Assembly: GCA_964058845.1 (NCBI GenBank) | Contig: CAXKVR010000036.1 | Coordinates: 372,001 to 436,000 of the forward strand | DNA: 64,000 nt | Direction: 5' to 3' | Source: Carex sylvatica | Lineage: Eukaryota; Streptophyta; Magnoliopsida; Poales; Cyperaceae | Part shown: positions 23,825 to 35,568 of the stretch, piece after piece | Numbering within the stretch: the first letter of the stretch is position 1 | Layout: each line of letters opens with the position of its first letter | The notes under the pieces: generated by a model | What the model saw: the letters and a program-made list of their open reading frames with translations, nothing else | What the model was told of the DNA's origin: nothing | Database searches by the model: none | Position numbers and translations under genes: made by a program

Positions 23825-24474
23825 AGAACAACGAGGGTAAGTGGTGTTTCAAGATTCCATGTCCCCAGTTGTTGTTCCACAGCGATATCTGATCACCTTG
23901 ATCATAGATGTGTGTGACTGCTGTCTCCTAGAAGGCATGACACTCTCGCAATGCACCCGTGAATAGAGGGGATACCGATACCAAGTTGTCGTTGAGTTTT
24001 ATTCCTTGAAAAATTAGCTTCCACATTCTGTGCTCTGGTTTTTGCCAGTACCAAGACCACTTCATGAGCAGTGCCTTGTTGAATGAGACCAGAACTATTA
24101 CTCCAAGACCACCGTATTGTTTAGGTTTGCATACCATTTTTCAGTTGGTCAGACTCATCTTGGTTGTATGTTCACCTACTCTGTGTCATAGAAATTTTCT
24201 CCTAATTTTGCCAATCTGTTTGATCACCCACTTTGGTAGTTTGAGGACCATCATAAAGTATGTTGGTAGTGCTGAAAAAACCGCATTTAACAAGACCAAT
24301 CTACCTGCGATAGATAAGTAGTGTTTGGCAGCCCATCTTGATAATCTGCGGTTCAATCTATGTATCAGTGGCAAGAAGGCTATTTTCGGGAGCGCCTTGT
24401 TAGATAGAGGCAATCCAAGGTATGTGAAGGGGAAGGAGCCTTGTATGCAACCGATCGAGGACCGCCTGTTGTTC
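23825..24474 (-). pseudogene. LINE retrotransposon, reverse-transcriptase C-terminal part (5' half of the split LINE)
   Basis: Minus-strand reading gives typical plant LINE sequence just after the RT palm: FTYLGLPLSNKALPK, RLNRRLSRWAAKHYLSIAGR, ALPTYFMMVLKLPKWV, then after a frame change MVCKPKQYGGLGV, FNKALLMKWSWYW and ISLWNNNWGHGILKHHLPSLF. Stops and frameshifts interrupt it. It ends at the TSD AGAAC (23825-23829). Joining across the TSD to 8203 restores PSLF/SHDLDT without loss of a base. The 5' part (endonuclease, RT palm) is absent beyond 24474, the usual 5' truncation of LINEs. Confidence 0.85.
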
Positions 24475-24608
24475 TTATTTTAATTTTTTTGTATTACATT
24501 CACGTAGGATATTCCTTGCTCCCGTTGAAATAAACCCTGGATCCCGGTTGAAATTAATTTATCATGAATAAACTTTGTACTGTTTAAGAAAACATATTAT
24601 TTTTCCAG

Positions 24609-24843
24609 GGGATCGATGCAATAGACTTGGAGGATCCGGTTAGAGAGCGGGTGGCTTCTCTGAAGAAAGGGGCTGCTGAGAGGTGGGGCCTTATCAGGGC
24701 TCAGGAGGTTTAAATAATGTCATTTTATAAATAGTTTTGATTCAAATTCACTTTTGTATGTCGGTATAAATTTTGAAATTTATTGTTAGGCATTGAGGAA
24801 AACCGTGACTCAACAAAGGATTTTACTTTTGTCTAATTTTTAA
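24609..24843 (+). other. Two exon-like segments of an unrecognised gene
   Basis: A TTTTCCAG acceptor at 24601-24608 is followed by 33 codons (GIDAIDLEDPVRERVASLKK, then GAAERWGLIRAQE) ending at GAG/GT at 24707. The next acceptor-like TTGTTAG at 24783-24789 continues in phase with ALRKTVTQQR, ILLLSNF and a TAA at 24841. Composition is higher in GC than the surroundings and the charged, helix-forming protein looks real. I do not recognise the family. Upstream exons would lie beyond the LINE remnant, so the LINE may be in an intron, or this is a broken gene tail. The donor GTTTAA is weak. Confidence 0.4.
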
Positions 24844-25560
24844 TTTTATCTTATTTCTCTCTAATTTTCTAATTTTACTTTTTATTTTTTTTTCTAATTT
24901 TACTTTTTTTTTTCCCTTTCAAATGTGATTTTAAGTTTTTAACGGTGGTAAAACATATCCATGCATGCATGATGCCACCTGGCTACCATGCCACGTCAGA
25001 GGAACCTTTTTTTTTATGTTTTGCATTTTTATAAAGGGATCCTAAATTTTTCAAAATTTGTAAACAAGTCCAAATAAATTTCTAAAAATAAATAAAATGA
25101 CCGAATTTTACAGCATAATACCAACAAATACATATTCCTCACATGATAATATGCAGGAATAATGATCATCTATACAACTTACAACACAAATGAAATATTA
25201 TGATACAAACACAATTCATATCATATCTTATTTTAAGGACAGTACAATACCATAGTCTCCAATATGTATTTATGTGATGAAATTGATAACTCATCATATG
25301 TTTTGAAGAACATTACAATTATTTAATACACATGATGATCGTATAATAGTCAATTAGTTTTTCATGCTAATTACTAATATGAGACTAAAGAGTATTTATT
25401 AATTTAATTATATAGTTCTATAATTCAAGTCTTCAACTCAAATGATTCATAAATAATAAAAACACAAAGAACAAAATAATTAATCAATTAATTATCCAAT
25501 TCATGCACAAAACTTAGAATATAATCATCAAATTATTGGCTTCTAGATCACAACAATAAT
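24844..25560. other. Intergenic AT-rich, no gene seen
   Basis: T-rich stretches and random AT-rich sequence. No coding or RNA feature recognised. Confidence 0.5.
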
Positions 25561-25599
25561 AATCTCTGCCTCTCGTTCTTTTTTATCTAAACACATCGA

Positions 25600-25771
25600 G
25601 ATAAGGAATTGGGTTAGATGAACTAGTTTGGTCCCAATGAGAATCTGCTTCAAGTTAACAGGTTTGGGCCCGACTAGGACCCGCTTCAGGCTGAATTTGT
25701 TCGGGCCGCTGTAGGCGGCCGACTAGGACCCAGTGGCTGAAGTGGGCCCTGTGTCCCTAGCACGAGGGCAT
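25600..25771. other. GC-rich segment with short repeats beside the Copia LTR
   Basis: Variants of 'cccgactaggacccgcttca' occur three times ('ggtcccaatgagaatctgct', 'gcccgactaggacccgctt', 'gccgactaggacccagtggc'), together with the palindrome GCCGCTGTAGGCGGC. No coding frame is convincing. It borders the left end of the Copia LTR. Confidence 0.45.
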
Positions 25772-26119
25772 TGTTAGAAATAAATCTCAAATTTTGGTGG
25801 AGAGGAAGAAAGAAATTCCAAAAAACACAAGCTTATAAAATTCTCTATTCAAAAATATATTTTCTCTCATACACGCATACAACATAACATATTCATCTAT
25901 ATATATAGAAACATAAGTAAATTATAGATTACATGAGTTGGTACTAATTAATGCTAGCCACCATTTTTTACTATTCCATTTTTCATTCTTATACTCCAAG
26001 CATAGGTTTCTTCTTCTCCAAGTATGTTAAGAGTCCAAATTCAATTTGAACTTTGTAGCCAACAATATTTGACTTCTCATTACTCCTTTTCACACCTAAA
26101 TTAAGTTTATAATTTAGCA
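25772..26119 (-). repeat. Copia 3' LTR
   Basis: 348 bp, TGTTAGAAAT at left and TTTAGCA at right (minus-strand TGCTAAA...CTAACA). It directly follows, on the minus strand, the purine tract AAGAGGGGG at the end of the pol ORF. The stop codon of pol lies in the first LTR bases, as is common in Copia elements. Confidence 0.75.
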
Positions 26120-27860
26120 CCCCCTCTTAAACTTAATTTCTTTTTCATCATTCATTCCAAGAAGATTCTTGAACTTCTCAAACATCTTGATTGGTAATGA
26201 CTTCGTGAAAATATCGGCAACTTGATCTTCACTATTCACGTGTATCAATTCAATATTTTTCTCCTTCACATGCTCCCAGATAAAATGAAATCTCACATCG
26301 ATATGTTTGCTCCTTTCATGATGCACTGGATTTTTCTCCAACTCGATTAGGGACTTGCTATCCAAATAGATTTGTATAGCTTCATCTTGAAAAAAATTAA
26401 TTTCTTTGAGTAACCTCCTTAACCAAACTGCATAACATATGCATGTTGCTGCCGCCACATATTCTGCCTCACACGTCGAAAGTGTCACGATTGGTTGCTT
26501 CTTTGAAAGCCATGTGAAGGTCGTATCTCCCATGTAAAATGCAAATCCCGATGTGCTTTTTCTATCATCCGTGTCTTCACCCCAATCACTATCCGAATAA
26601 CCAAAAAACTTCAAAACTATTAGTGGATGAGTGATAAAATAAACCAAGAGATAGAGTACCTCGAATGTAATGGGGAATCTGTTTGATGGCTTTCCAATGT
26701 GTTGATCTCGGGTCCTCCATATACCGGCTTATAAGCCCAACAATATATAAAATATCCGATCTTGTACATCAATCACCTTTCCTTTATCATGCTGAGACAA
26801 CTTCACACCACAATCAACCGGTGTACCGGCTTGCAATCTTCCATCTTAAATCTTTTCAAAACTTCTTTTGCATAAGCCTTTTGTGAAACAAAAATACATT
26901 CATTTCCTTGTTTTATCTCGGGATTGAGAAAATAGGACATAAGTCCCAAATCAGTAATTTCAAAATCCCGCATCATGGCATTTTTAAACTCATCAATCAA
27001 TTTTCCATTATTGCCCATAAAAATTAAATCATCAACATACAAACCCATAATCAACATATCTCCATTTTCAACCTTCACATAAAGTGCATATTCATATGGG
27101 CATTGCACAAAACCGTGTGATTTAAAATATTGATCAATTTGGGTATTTTAAGCTCTAGGAGCTTGTTTCAAACCATATAACGCTTTCTTTAATTTTAAAA
27201 CTTTACCTTCATGACCTTCTTTACTATACCCATGGGGTTTCTCAACATATACCTCCTCTTCTAAAATGCCATTGAGAAATGCCGACTTGACATCCATTTG
27301 AAAAATATGTCATTTAGATTGTGTGGCAATTGAAATTAATAGTTTAATCGTCTCCATTCAAGCTACCAACGCAAACACCTCTTCATAGTCGATACCGGCT
27401 TTTTGCTTGTAGCCTTTTGCCACCAATCTTGCTTTGTATTTCTCTATTTCACCTTGCGGGTTCATTTTCTTCTTGTACACTCATTTCAGACCAATTGGCT
27501 TGTGACCTTCAGGAAGTGAACTTAACTCCCACGTGTCATTCTTCTCGATTGAGTGCATCTCGTCATCCATAGCGGTTTGCCACTTGCTATCTTCAATCGC
27601 CTCTTCAAAAGATACATTCATTTCCTTGAGCTAGGAGACAAACCAAATGCATCTCACTTGCCGTCTAATATAAGTCCCTTATGCTTCTTGTTTTCGAGGT
27701 TCTCATTTTGTCATCCGATGATGATGCATCTGATATTGTTGTTGTAAGTGGCATGTATTTCGGTATTTGTTTCTCATCTTTTATCACCTCATGAGAAACT
27801 TCCACCATTGAATTCCAATCCCACCATTTATACTTTTTTTTTTTAATGTTAAGCATTTAT
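26114..27860 (-). pseudogene. Copia retrotransposon pol: reverse transcriptase and RNase H, broken and 5'-truncated
   Basis: Minus-strand reading gives Copia RT in several frames: [45 protein letters not shown], then from 27108 a clean stretch with the catalytic YVDD box (LYVDDLIFMGN), and finally the RNase H (GYSDSDWGEDTDDRKSTSG, TLSTCEAEYVAA, HIDVRFHFIWEHV, DQVADIFTKSLP) to the stop at 26114. Several stops and frameshifts interrupt RT. Gag, protease, integrase and the 5' LTR are not present, and similarity fades out near 27860. It is a dead 3' fragment. Confidence 0.85.
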
Positions 27861-28265
27861 AGTTGAGAGGGGGGATAATGGTGAGGCATTATTGAGATGT
27901 GTTATTCTCGTTGAATAAATAATTAACATAATATTGTCCAAAATACAACTAGGTTTGTAAACATATTAATATTTGTTTTAATTACAGTAATTTTTCAACT
28001 ATTATTGACTAGTGAAGCAGTTTTATTTCTGCTTGTTTGGTTGAGGTCTAAGTTGGTTATTTCAACTTCAATAGCAAATTTTACTTGAATAGGTGGTTTC
28101 AATTTCAATAGCAAATTTAATTTACACCTAATTAGCCTGGTCTATTAATTGGCATTTTGTGAAATACTGATCACCTAAATTTCGTATTTCCATAGTTAGG
28201 CCTCAATCAAATACAACCCTATTGTTAAGCTGGCGCCTCTAAACCCCATCCATAACTCTCATATA
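27861..28265. other. Intergenic, no gene seen
   Basis: AT-rich, no recognisable feature. The same holds for 28423-29570. Confidence 0.5.
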
Positions 28266-28422
28266 CAATAAGAATGAAACACTTTTCACGAGGATAAAAA
28301 AAGTGACTTTTCGCGACGAAGTATCATTATTGTTGTGGTTTTTTTATTTGTGACGGTACTTTTCGTGAGGGAGTTCCATCATAAATGTGTTTTTTTCCTC
28401 GCAAAAAGTGTCTACTCTATTG
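28266..28422. mobile_element. Small inverted-repeat element (MITE-like)
   Basis: The left end 'caataagaatgaaacac' and the right end inverted 'caatagagtagacac' are alike. The arms continue with 'ttttcacgaggataaaaa' against 'tttttgcgaggaaaaaaa'. It is about 157 bp. No convincing TSD. Confidence 0.45.
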
Positions 28423-29569
28423 TTAAAAGCTGTATTAAAAGATGAAATTTTGAATTAAATATCAGCTCTCCAATTATATTAATGTTTTTCATGTGTAGAA
28501 CTTTAAATATATTTAGATACGTACTCCGTTGTCATAATAGATCTATAGAAGTCTAAATTTATTGGTCCTGATTTCATTTAATTTTAAAAAAAAATCATTT
28601 AAGAAATTTTTGGATTGATTGATAATTGATTTGTCATGTTTTCATTTCTTTCTATTTTCTAATATCATTTAAGAAATGTTATTTGTTATTTAATGATCTC
28701 ATTTAAGTAAACAATTTATTCTCTATTTTAGATACACAAATGTATATAAATCCTAAGGAGATGAAAATAATTCTTATAACAGATAAAATGACAACAACAA
28801 ATAATACAACTTAATTTAATTTTTTTTCTATTGTTTCCTCATTAAGTAACATAAAAAAAATGAGTATTAACTTGTAAAAATAGATAATAGTTGTGTAATC
28901 ACTAAAGAATGAGTTCTACATTTTTATTAAATGGACGTTATTTCTTATTGAATTTTATTATACTAATTGACTTTTTATTTATAATTTGAACTCAGATTGT
29001 TTGTAAGGTTTCGAGCAGGTCCACATATTACGAGTTTTTTTCAATCCATCATACAGAAGATGAGGACATAAAACAATCGTAAGTCAATTATTATTTGAGG
29101 GACAGAAAAAAAATTCCAATACCGTATAGATCAATTGGTTTGATAATTCAAGAATTGAGTCTGGAACAATAACATAGTAAAAAACAATCAATTTTATATT
29201 ATTCATGAATATTGTTGAATATTTATTTTTTTTCATTGATCTAATTTTTTATTTATAAAAATATATCATTTTCTATGTACATAAATTAGCATTTATTTTA
29301 TCATGTTAGATAACTACTCCCAAAGATGTAACGACGCTTGTTAAATTAGTTCCAAAGTTATGTAGTGCTTAATTTATCATAATTACAATCAAGTAATGTT
29401 GATTTACCTTCTTAATTTTCTATTTAATTTTAGAAAAACTCTTAAATATATATATATATTATTTTTTTTGTACTGTTTTGAGATCTTTTTAATTGAATCG
29501 ATCTCCTTGTCTACAATTATCTTCGAACTAATCATGATCCGCCATATTGTACGTGCTCGGCAGTGCGAT

Positions 29570-29725
29570 CATTAGACCTCCTTGAACCTTAATCTCTCTT
29601 AATCCAACCGAACAAGCACTTCTTAGTCGGAATTAACGTATCTCCTTAGTGCCCTCCTTAGCCATTTTCTTAAGGAAGCTATTTGGTTGCCTTAAGAAAG
29701 TGACCTCCTTAGGATCTCCTTAAGA
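29570..29725. other. Possible DNA-transposon ends
   Basis: Two facing words, 'taatccaaccgaacaagca' (29599-29617) and 'gctatttggttgccttaag' (29678-29696), resemble the TTGTTYGGTT ends of PIF/Harbinger-type elements, amid repeated 'tccttag' motifs. No partner ends or TSD were found, so this is weak. Confidence 0.25.
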
Positions 29726-30171
29726 CACTTAATTTCAACATATTTTTTTTACATCACTGCCCTTGTTCCTTAAGGAACTGCTGATTGTCGCATTTTTTTT
29801 AATGCTCTCTTCATATCTCTCCAGCACGAAACCCAAACCTCTTTCTTCCTCTCCGATCTAGAGCGGTGGTTCTCAAGCAGCAAACTCGTCAATCTGATAC
29901 CACATACAGATTCGCATTGCGACGAGCTTTCTTTTGACATCCGTTTTGACGGGTATGAAACTGTTCTCGTCGCAGCTCTGATCGGAAGCGGAGAACCACT
30001 CGACTGGATTTCAGCGAGCTCAACTCGCGTTGCCAAAATAGCTCAATTGGATTTCAACAGGCTCATCTCTCTACTGGATTTCATCTCGCCAAATTCCCTT
30101 TTCAACTTTCAAGGTCGAATTTTGTTAATTCGTTTCTTAGAAGACAGCGAGAATAATTTTTGGTTTGAAGA

Positions 30172-30385
30172 CATCCTGTAGCGTTATTGTCATCTCTCCC
30201 ACGGGAAGATGAAAACTGTGGGTCTCTAGTCTCCATCACTCCACGAGACCAGCGAGGAGTGCTGGGTCAATTTTTATGTGATCCATTTGAGAAACCTGAT
30301 ACAAACCGAGTCTAAGCAAGAATGGTTTGCAAAGGTCATTGTACGCAATCCTAGTCCAGACATTTCGAGGTTCCACTCCTATATC
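30172..30385 (-). pseudogene. Fragment of a plant mobile domain (PMD) protein
   Basis: The minus strand reads FLLRLGLYQVSQMDHIKID, then PALLAGLVE, an in-frame TGA, and WRLETHSFHLPVGEMTITLQDV. This is the well-known PMD signature, in which the stop sits where ALVERWRPETHTFHLP-like sequences have Arg. PMD proteins occur as host genes (MAIN, MAIL1) and in Mutator-like and retroelement-carried copies. The segment joins unrelated sequence at 30172, so it is a broken piece. A short open frame at about 30530-30645 (minus; MSSSRNPCDTSDAAAAYDDV) might be an upstream exon, but this is not supported by similarity. Confidence 0.55.
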
Positions 30386-30659
30386 TCTGTAATCCTGTCA
30401 ATGTTATATAAATTGATTAAAATAAAATATTGTAATTCAAATATATATATAATATTTTATAAAAAAAATATTATATGATTAATGGAGTAACTTACATTGT
30501 CATAGATTCGTGAGACCTTATATTGGTCATGCGGCATCTATAATAAATTGCTAAAATTACTTGCTGACCATGCCGGATCAAAACCAACATCATCATATGC
30601 AGCTGCAGCATCTGAAGTGTCACACGGATTACGACTGCTTGACATTCTGCATGCATAAC

Positions 30660-33600
30660 GTTTTGAAAGAATTAATAACAATCTAAATTTACTAACCATT
30701 CACATTATTAAATAAATTACTAAATTAAGCAAATACTTATGAACTATAAAACACACATGAATAGATAAATTAAGAAATAGATAAAATAAGAGATTAATAA
30801 ATTATCTAATTTATCACTTCTTGCAAAATACACTTAACAAACTAATAAAATTAAATCTAATTAATTCAATTCATTTTTATAATAGATTAAAAAAATAAGT
30901 ACCTAAATTACCTAAATTACTTGCATTACTAAAAATCCAAAATGAATGAACTATGAACTTTACGCTAAAATATTCTCAAAATAATACTACGAATTATTCA
31001 TATCTAATAAATTGCAACTAATCTCAACAATAATTAAAATAATACTATCAACTCTCTCAATTATATGCTATGGACTAATTTAAATAAATAAATTAAACGA
31101 AATTAATTTTATCATATCAAATGGTCTAAAAATAAATTAATTGTTCTAAACTCTAATGTATCAATTCTTTTAAATTACAATTAATAAACTAATAAAATTC
31201 ACTATAATTAGATAACAAATTAAAATTCACTCTAATGTTATCTGATGTGAAAGATTATTGGATTCAAAATCTGAATGGAGAAAATATTGTGTTATAAAAA
31301 TGATGGGTGGCTTGTCTAACCTCTCATTCAAAAAGAAGAGAAAAAGAATAATCTAGATGGAGCATTGCTTGTGAACATATATTTAAAGTTAGAAAACTTG
31401 ACTTCAAATTAATTTTAAAAAAATTATAACATTCCTAATTTTATTTAGCAGTAAATGGTCATATAAAAAAAATTAAAGCTATAGTATTCCAAATTAATTA
31501 TCTTTTAGTAGTGACCACACATTCTCTCTTCAAAAAAAAAAAAAAATTAGAATTAAGTGGAGTTCCTTAATCTGCATCTTGACACCTTAATTCCGAGTTT
31601 TGCTAATCATTTTCTTGAAAGCTGTCCCATAAACTTTATATTAATTATTCTATTTCTATATCATCAGTGAATTTATATGAGGTATATATGTGTGCCTCAC
31701 CCTCACATACATCGATCATATTCGAAATGATCATATTCGAAATAGTTGTCTTTCGATTCATGAATGTGCTTCGCAAAAATGAATATATATATATAAATAA
31801 CTAAATCTGTACGTGATAGTCTCAAACTTAGTTTCACATATTTACTAATGGCGGGTCTAAATATTAATTAGAGCTTACTTAAGCCATTCATATAAATTAA
31901 AAAAATAGCAGCATTATCCTTTATATTTTATAATTTGTATATGTACCCCTCGATAAAAAAAAATCCGCTACATCAACTTGTGCAGCGTTAATTACTAATC
32001 TCAATTAGATTAATTTGCAACTCGATTAGATTTGCAGATTTTTCCACTATCAATTTCACAAATTATTTGATTAATATATTTTTAGTTTGGAAACCCTCAG
32101 ATAAATAAATTTACCAATATATTTTAACAATCTAACTATAAGTTTTGTATTGTTTACTGATTGTTAGAATTGGTTGACCAAATTTAAAAGACAATTATTT
32201 GATCTCATTTCCAAGCTTTGTATCCTTTTGGAGAACTATTAGCAAATGTGTCCCTTCGGATTGCCATGAGTTGGATAATATATATGGCTCTTTTTGTTTA
32301 GTGAATATGATAAACATTTCTGCAATATCTTTGATAAAAATACTAATATTTGAAGGTGTTTCCGATTTTACTAGAACCTTGAATCACTTGTCTATTTTTA
32401 GTTGTGCTATGCATGTTGCCTTAGTACTATTTGTATTTTAATCTGGGTAAACGCTATATTATTAAAGGGAAGTGTAACTTCGTAGGTATATTCATTGGCA
32501 TAATCAGAAAAAAAAAAAATGGATTCATTTCAGATCAATAAAGAAAGTAATAATTGAATAATTAATTTAAGTATTATAGCAAATATGGATATAAATGTAG
32601 AAGAAAGTTAGCGTGTTTTCTAAATATATATAATTCTAAAACAAAAGAATTAAAAAAAAAAATGCAGATTTATATCTGTATCTACATTAAAAAAAATTTA
32701 TACAAATTGAATATAGATAATTATATGTATCTTTATCAACACAAACAGATATCCCAAAAAAAATACAAATATAAATAATTATCAGTATTTTTATCTGTAT
32801 TTACTTTTTGAAACATATATCATGTATGTATCAGTATTCGTATAAATCATATATATGTATCCCAAACAATTAGTAAAAATTCAAATACATATCCGGATAT
32901 AGATTACTAACATCCTATCCGTTTACATGTTGATATAAATTTTCAAAATATTCGAATAGTTAGAAATTAATTGAAATAAATTAAATTGAAATAGAGTTAC
33001 CCGGATCATGTACGAAATACTTTCCTTAAGCGTATTTCGTCTCATCGTGTAAGATAGAACCACAATCAAGATAATCCAGAATTGTTGCTTCTTAGACACG
33101 CCATGGAAGCAACTGACGATAACTCCACAATATCCAGCATAGATTAGAATTTTATTAATTGAAATAAAATACAAATGGAGGATAAATCAAAGGACACTTT
33201 CTATGGGAGCTAATCAAAGAAACATATTTGGTTTCTTATTTGTCTTATTTCTTGGATACTCCTATATCTAGAATAGCGAATAAAGGATATTGACAATGTA
33301 CTAATTAAGATGAAAGATATGTAAGTGGGATCTCAAACGAATTGTCACGACATAGAGATAATGAAAGTGATGTCAAATTTATCATTTCGGGACTGTGTTG
33401 ATGGAAATCGAAAGAGAAAGTATTTTTTTTCTCTCTCTTCACATTTCCAAATAGTAGTTATTTCAACATTTACAAATAATAGAGAATAATAGTTATTCTA
33501 ACTATTTCAAATAACAAAAATATTATTTTGATACACATTGCTATTCCAAATAGCTACTATATATTATAAAATAGTCTTTATTCTTGTGTCATCTAAACGT

Positions 33601-34780
33601 AGCCATTTTTTTTTTTTTGCAAAAACGAAATTCTATGGACCAAAACTATGCTCATGCGTTAGTGTATTTATGATGTTAATATTAACGTATAAATTTTGAC
33701 AATTAACTCATGCTTAATTTGTTACATTGCTGGCTTTTTGTGTGATAACTTTGCATATTTTGAAAATATGATAATGGGCTTTGAGTTGTCGTATTTATGT
33801 AAATTAAAGTGAACTTAATTGTTATAAACCAAATTCTAGGTGATATATAATTAATAATATAATACATTATTTTTATTTCAATTTCGGATATAAAAACATA
33901 AATATTTGAAATTTTAGGCAGTTTGTTATGTTATATGCAAAATTTATATATATGTTTGTTTCATTTGTCTTCTATTTTCATATATATGTTGCCATTCAGT
34001 TATAAGAATCTCTTTCGCATAAGAGTGAATCTCATCAAATATTTCTTATGCATGCTAAATTATATTTATTAAAGTTTTTTACACGTCACTCCGAAAACAA
34101 AATATTAAAAAAAGTTAAAATTTTAAAATATTTCTTTTTTTTTAAATACTAAAGACTCGCATTATATATCGTCAGAAAATTTCTTAAGATAAATACAAAA
34201 AAAAAATTGTTTTACTTTAAGATTTTGATTATCTGTTAGTTGTATCAATATATTGTTTCTTTTTAAATAAAGAGAGAAATATATATGGGAACAAATAATT
34301 AGTCATTCCATCTGAATAATAAGAATAGGAAATTTAATTTTTATATGAGTGATCGAGGATGTGTGATACGATGAATAAGTTACGAAATTTTAATCTTTTA
34401 TGGATTTATAATTAATTACTTTTAGCTTTATAGAGATGCGAAATTCAATATTAATTAAGAGGCATTTTCGTGCACAACAGTATTTACAGACCTCATTTAT
34501 TAAATTAATTAAAGCTTTGCAAAAAATATTTTTACCCACCTATATCTCGACTCGAAGGTAGTTAATATATTCGCTAATTAATACGCAGGAATCAGAGACA
34601 TGCAGACGGATAGACATCGAATCAAATTAAATGAGCACACTTTTCTCCATTCATCAACTGATGCAAAGGGGAACGAAGGGTCAAGATTTTACTTCATGCA
34701 GCACAATGGTCATTTGGGAACTGTTTTGACTACATAATATGTGCACTGCATAAAGTAAAATCAGTTTGTCAATAAACATT
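30660..34780. other. Intergenic AT-rich, no gene seen
   Basis: About 4 kb of very AT-rich sequence. The frames at 32199-32441 (plus) and 32923-33174 (minus) lack recognisable domains. No element ends were resolved. Confidence 0.5.
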
Positions 34781-35060
34781 ATTACCTTTTTCACTGGAGA
34801 CAATCTGTTGGACGGGAGCAATATTTCTCTGTTCCAGCTTTTTTGATGCGACTCCTGTTACTAGTTTCAGACGGGTGGGTCCTACCGAAAGATTCAAATT
34901 GCTTACTTATGAAGCCCACTTCATATAGTAACTCGATCGCTTCAGGGAAGGTTATCAAGGATGTGCAACATAGGAAAAAAGCTTCATTTATTTTTCATCA
35001 CCTCAGAGGCCTGTCACTTGATTTGATTATAGAGAGTAATTGAAGCAGTTGAAACCAGGC
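34780..35060 (+). repeat. B3 upstream region, copy 1 of a dispersed flank duplication
   Basis: Words such as 'tttctctgtt', 'gggtgggtcctac' and 'tagtaactc' recur in the same order at 42740-42870. The first third has a weaker match at 39880-40000. It lies about 0.5 kb ahead of the first recognised B3 exon. Confidence 0.5.
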
Positions 35061-35568
35061 GTAAACTTACAAGAATAAATTGATGACCGACGTATGCAGC
35101 AGTTTCAATGTATCTTGGAGGTGAAGAGATCAAGGGGAAGAACGAGAGAGAGGTAGATAATGACTAACTTTTATGTGGAGATGGATGCTGCCTCAATGCA
35201 TACAATGGCAAGTTTATACATATCCTTCAAAATTTATACTTTTCTTTTCTAATGCATACGATGACAGTGTTTTTAAGATTACTGACAAAGATAGGGGCCT
35301 TTCTCTAAATAGTTTTCTTTCAGTTAGCAGTTCGTTCTTTGGTTATATATATTCTCATGTTTTTGTTTTGACCAACAAACTGTTGGATATGGCTCCTTTA
35401 GTTTTTTTGTAGTAGGTTTACTCAGCAATTCGTTTGCTAATTGTGAAACTACTTTTTTGTATTGGTACCATAACACTTTTTGCTGATTTCTGAATGAAAT
35501 TGGTGGGATTTATTCACCTTTTTTTTTTAAAGAAAGAATTTTTTTATCTCCTTCAATGGGTGTTGCAG

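Noticed and set aside
26683..27747. Plus-strand frames across the Copia region
   Set aside because: They are the opposite strand of the clear minus-strand RT and RNase H.
29770..30036. Minus-strand frame of 88 codons
   Set aside because: No domain recognised; it lies beside a broken PMD fragment and contains short repeats ('ctggatttcaac'). Not supported as a gene.
32199..33174. Hydrophobic frames at 32199-32441 (plus) and 32923-33174 (minus)
   Set aside because: Hydrophobic composition is expected from AT-rich DNA; no family signature or splice context.
34843..35043. Plus-strand frame as B3 first exon
   Set aside because: It lacks B3 N-terminal features, has no suitable donor in phase, and its sequence is shared with the non-coding copy at 42.8 kb.
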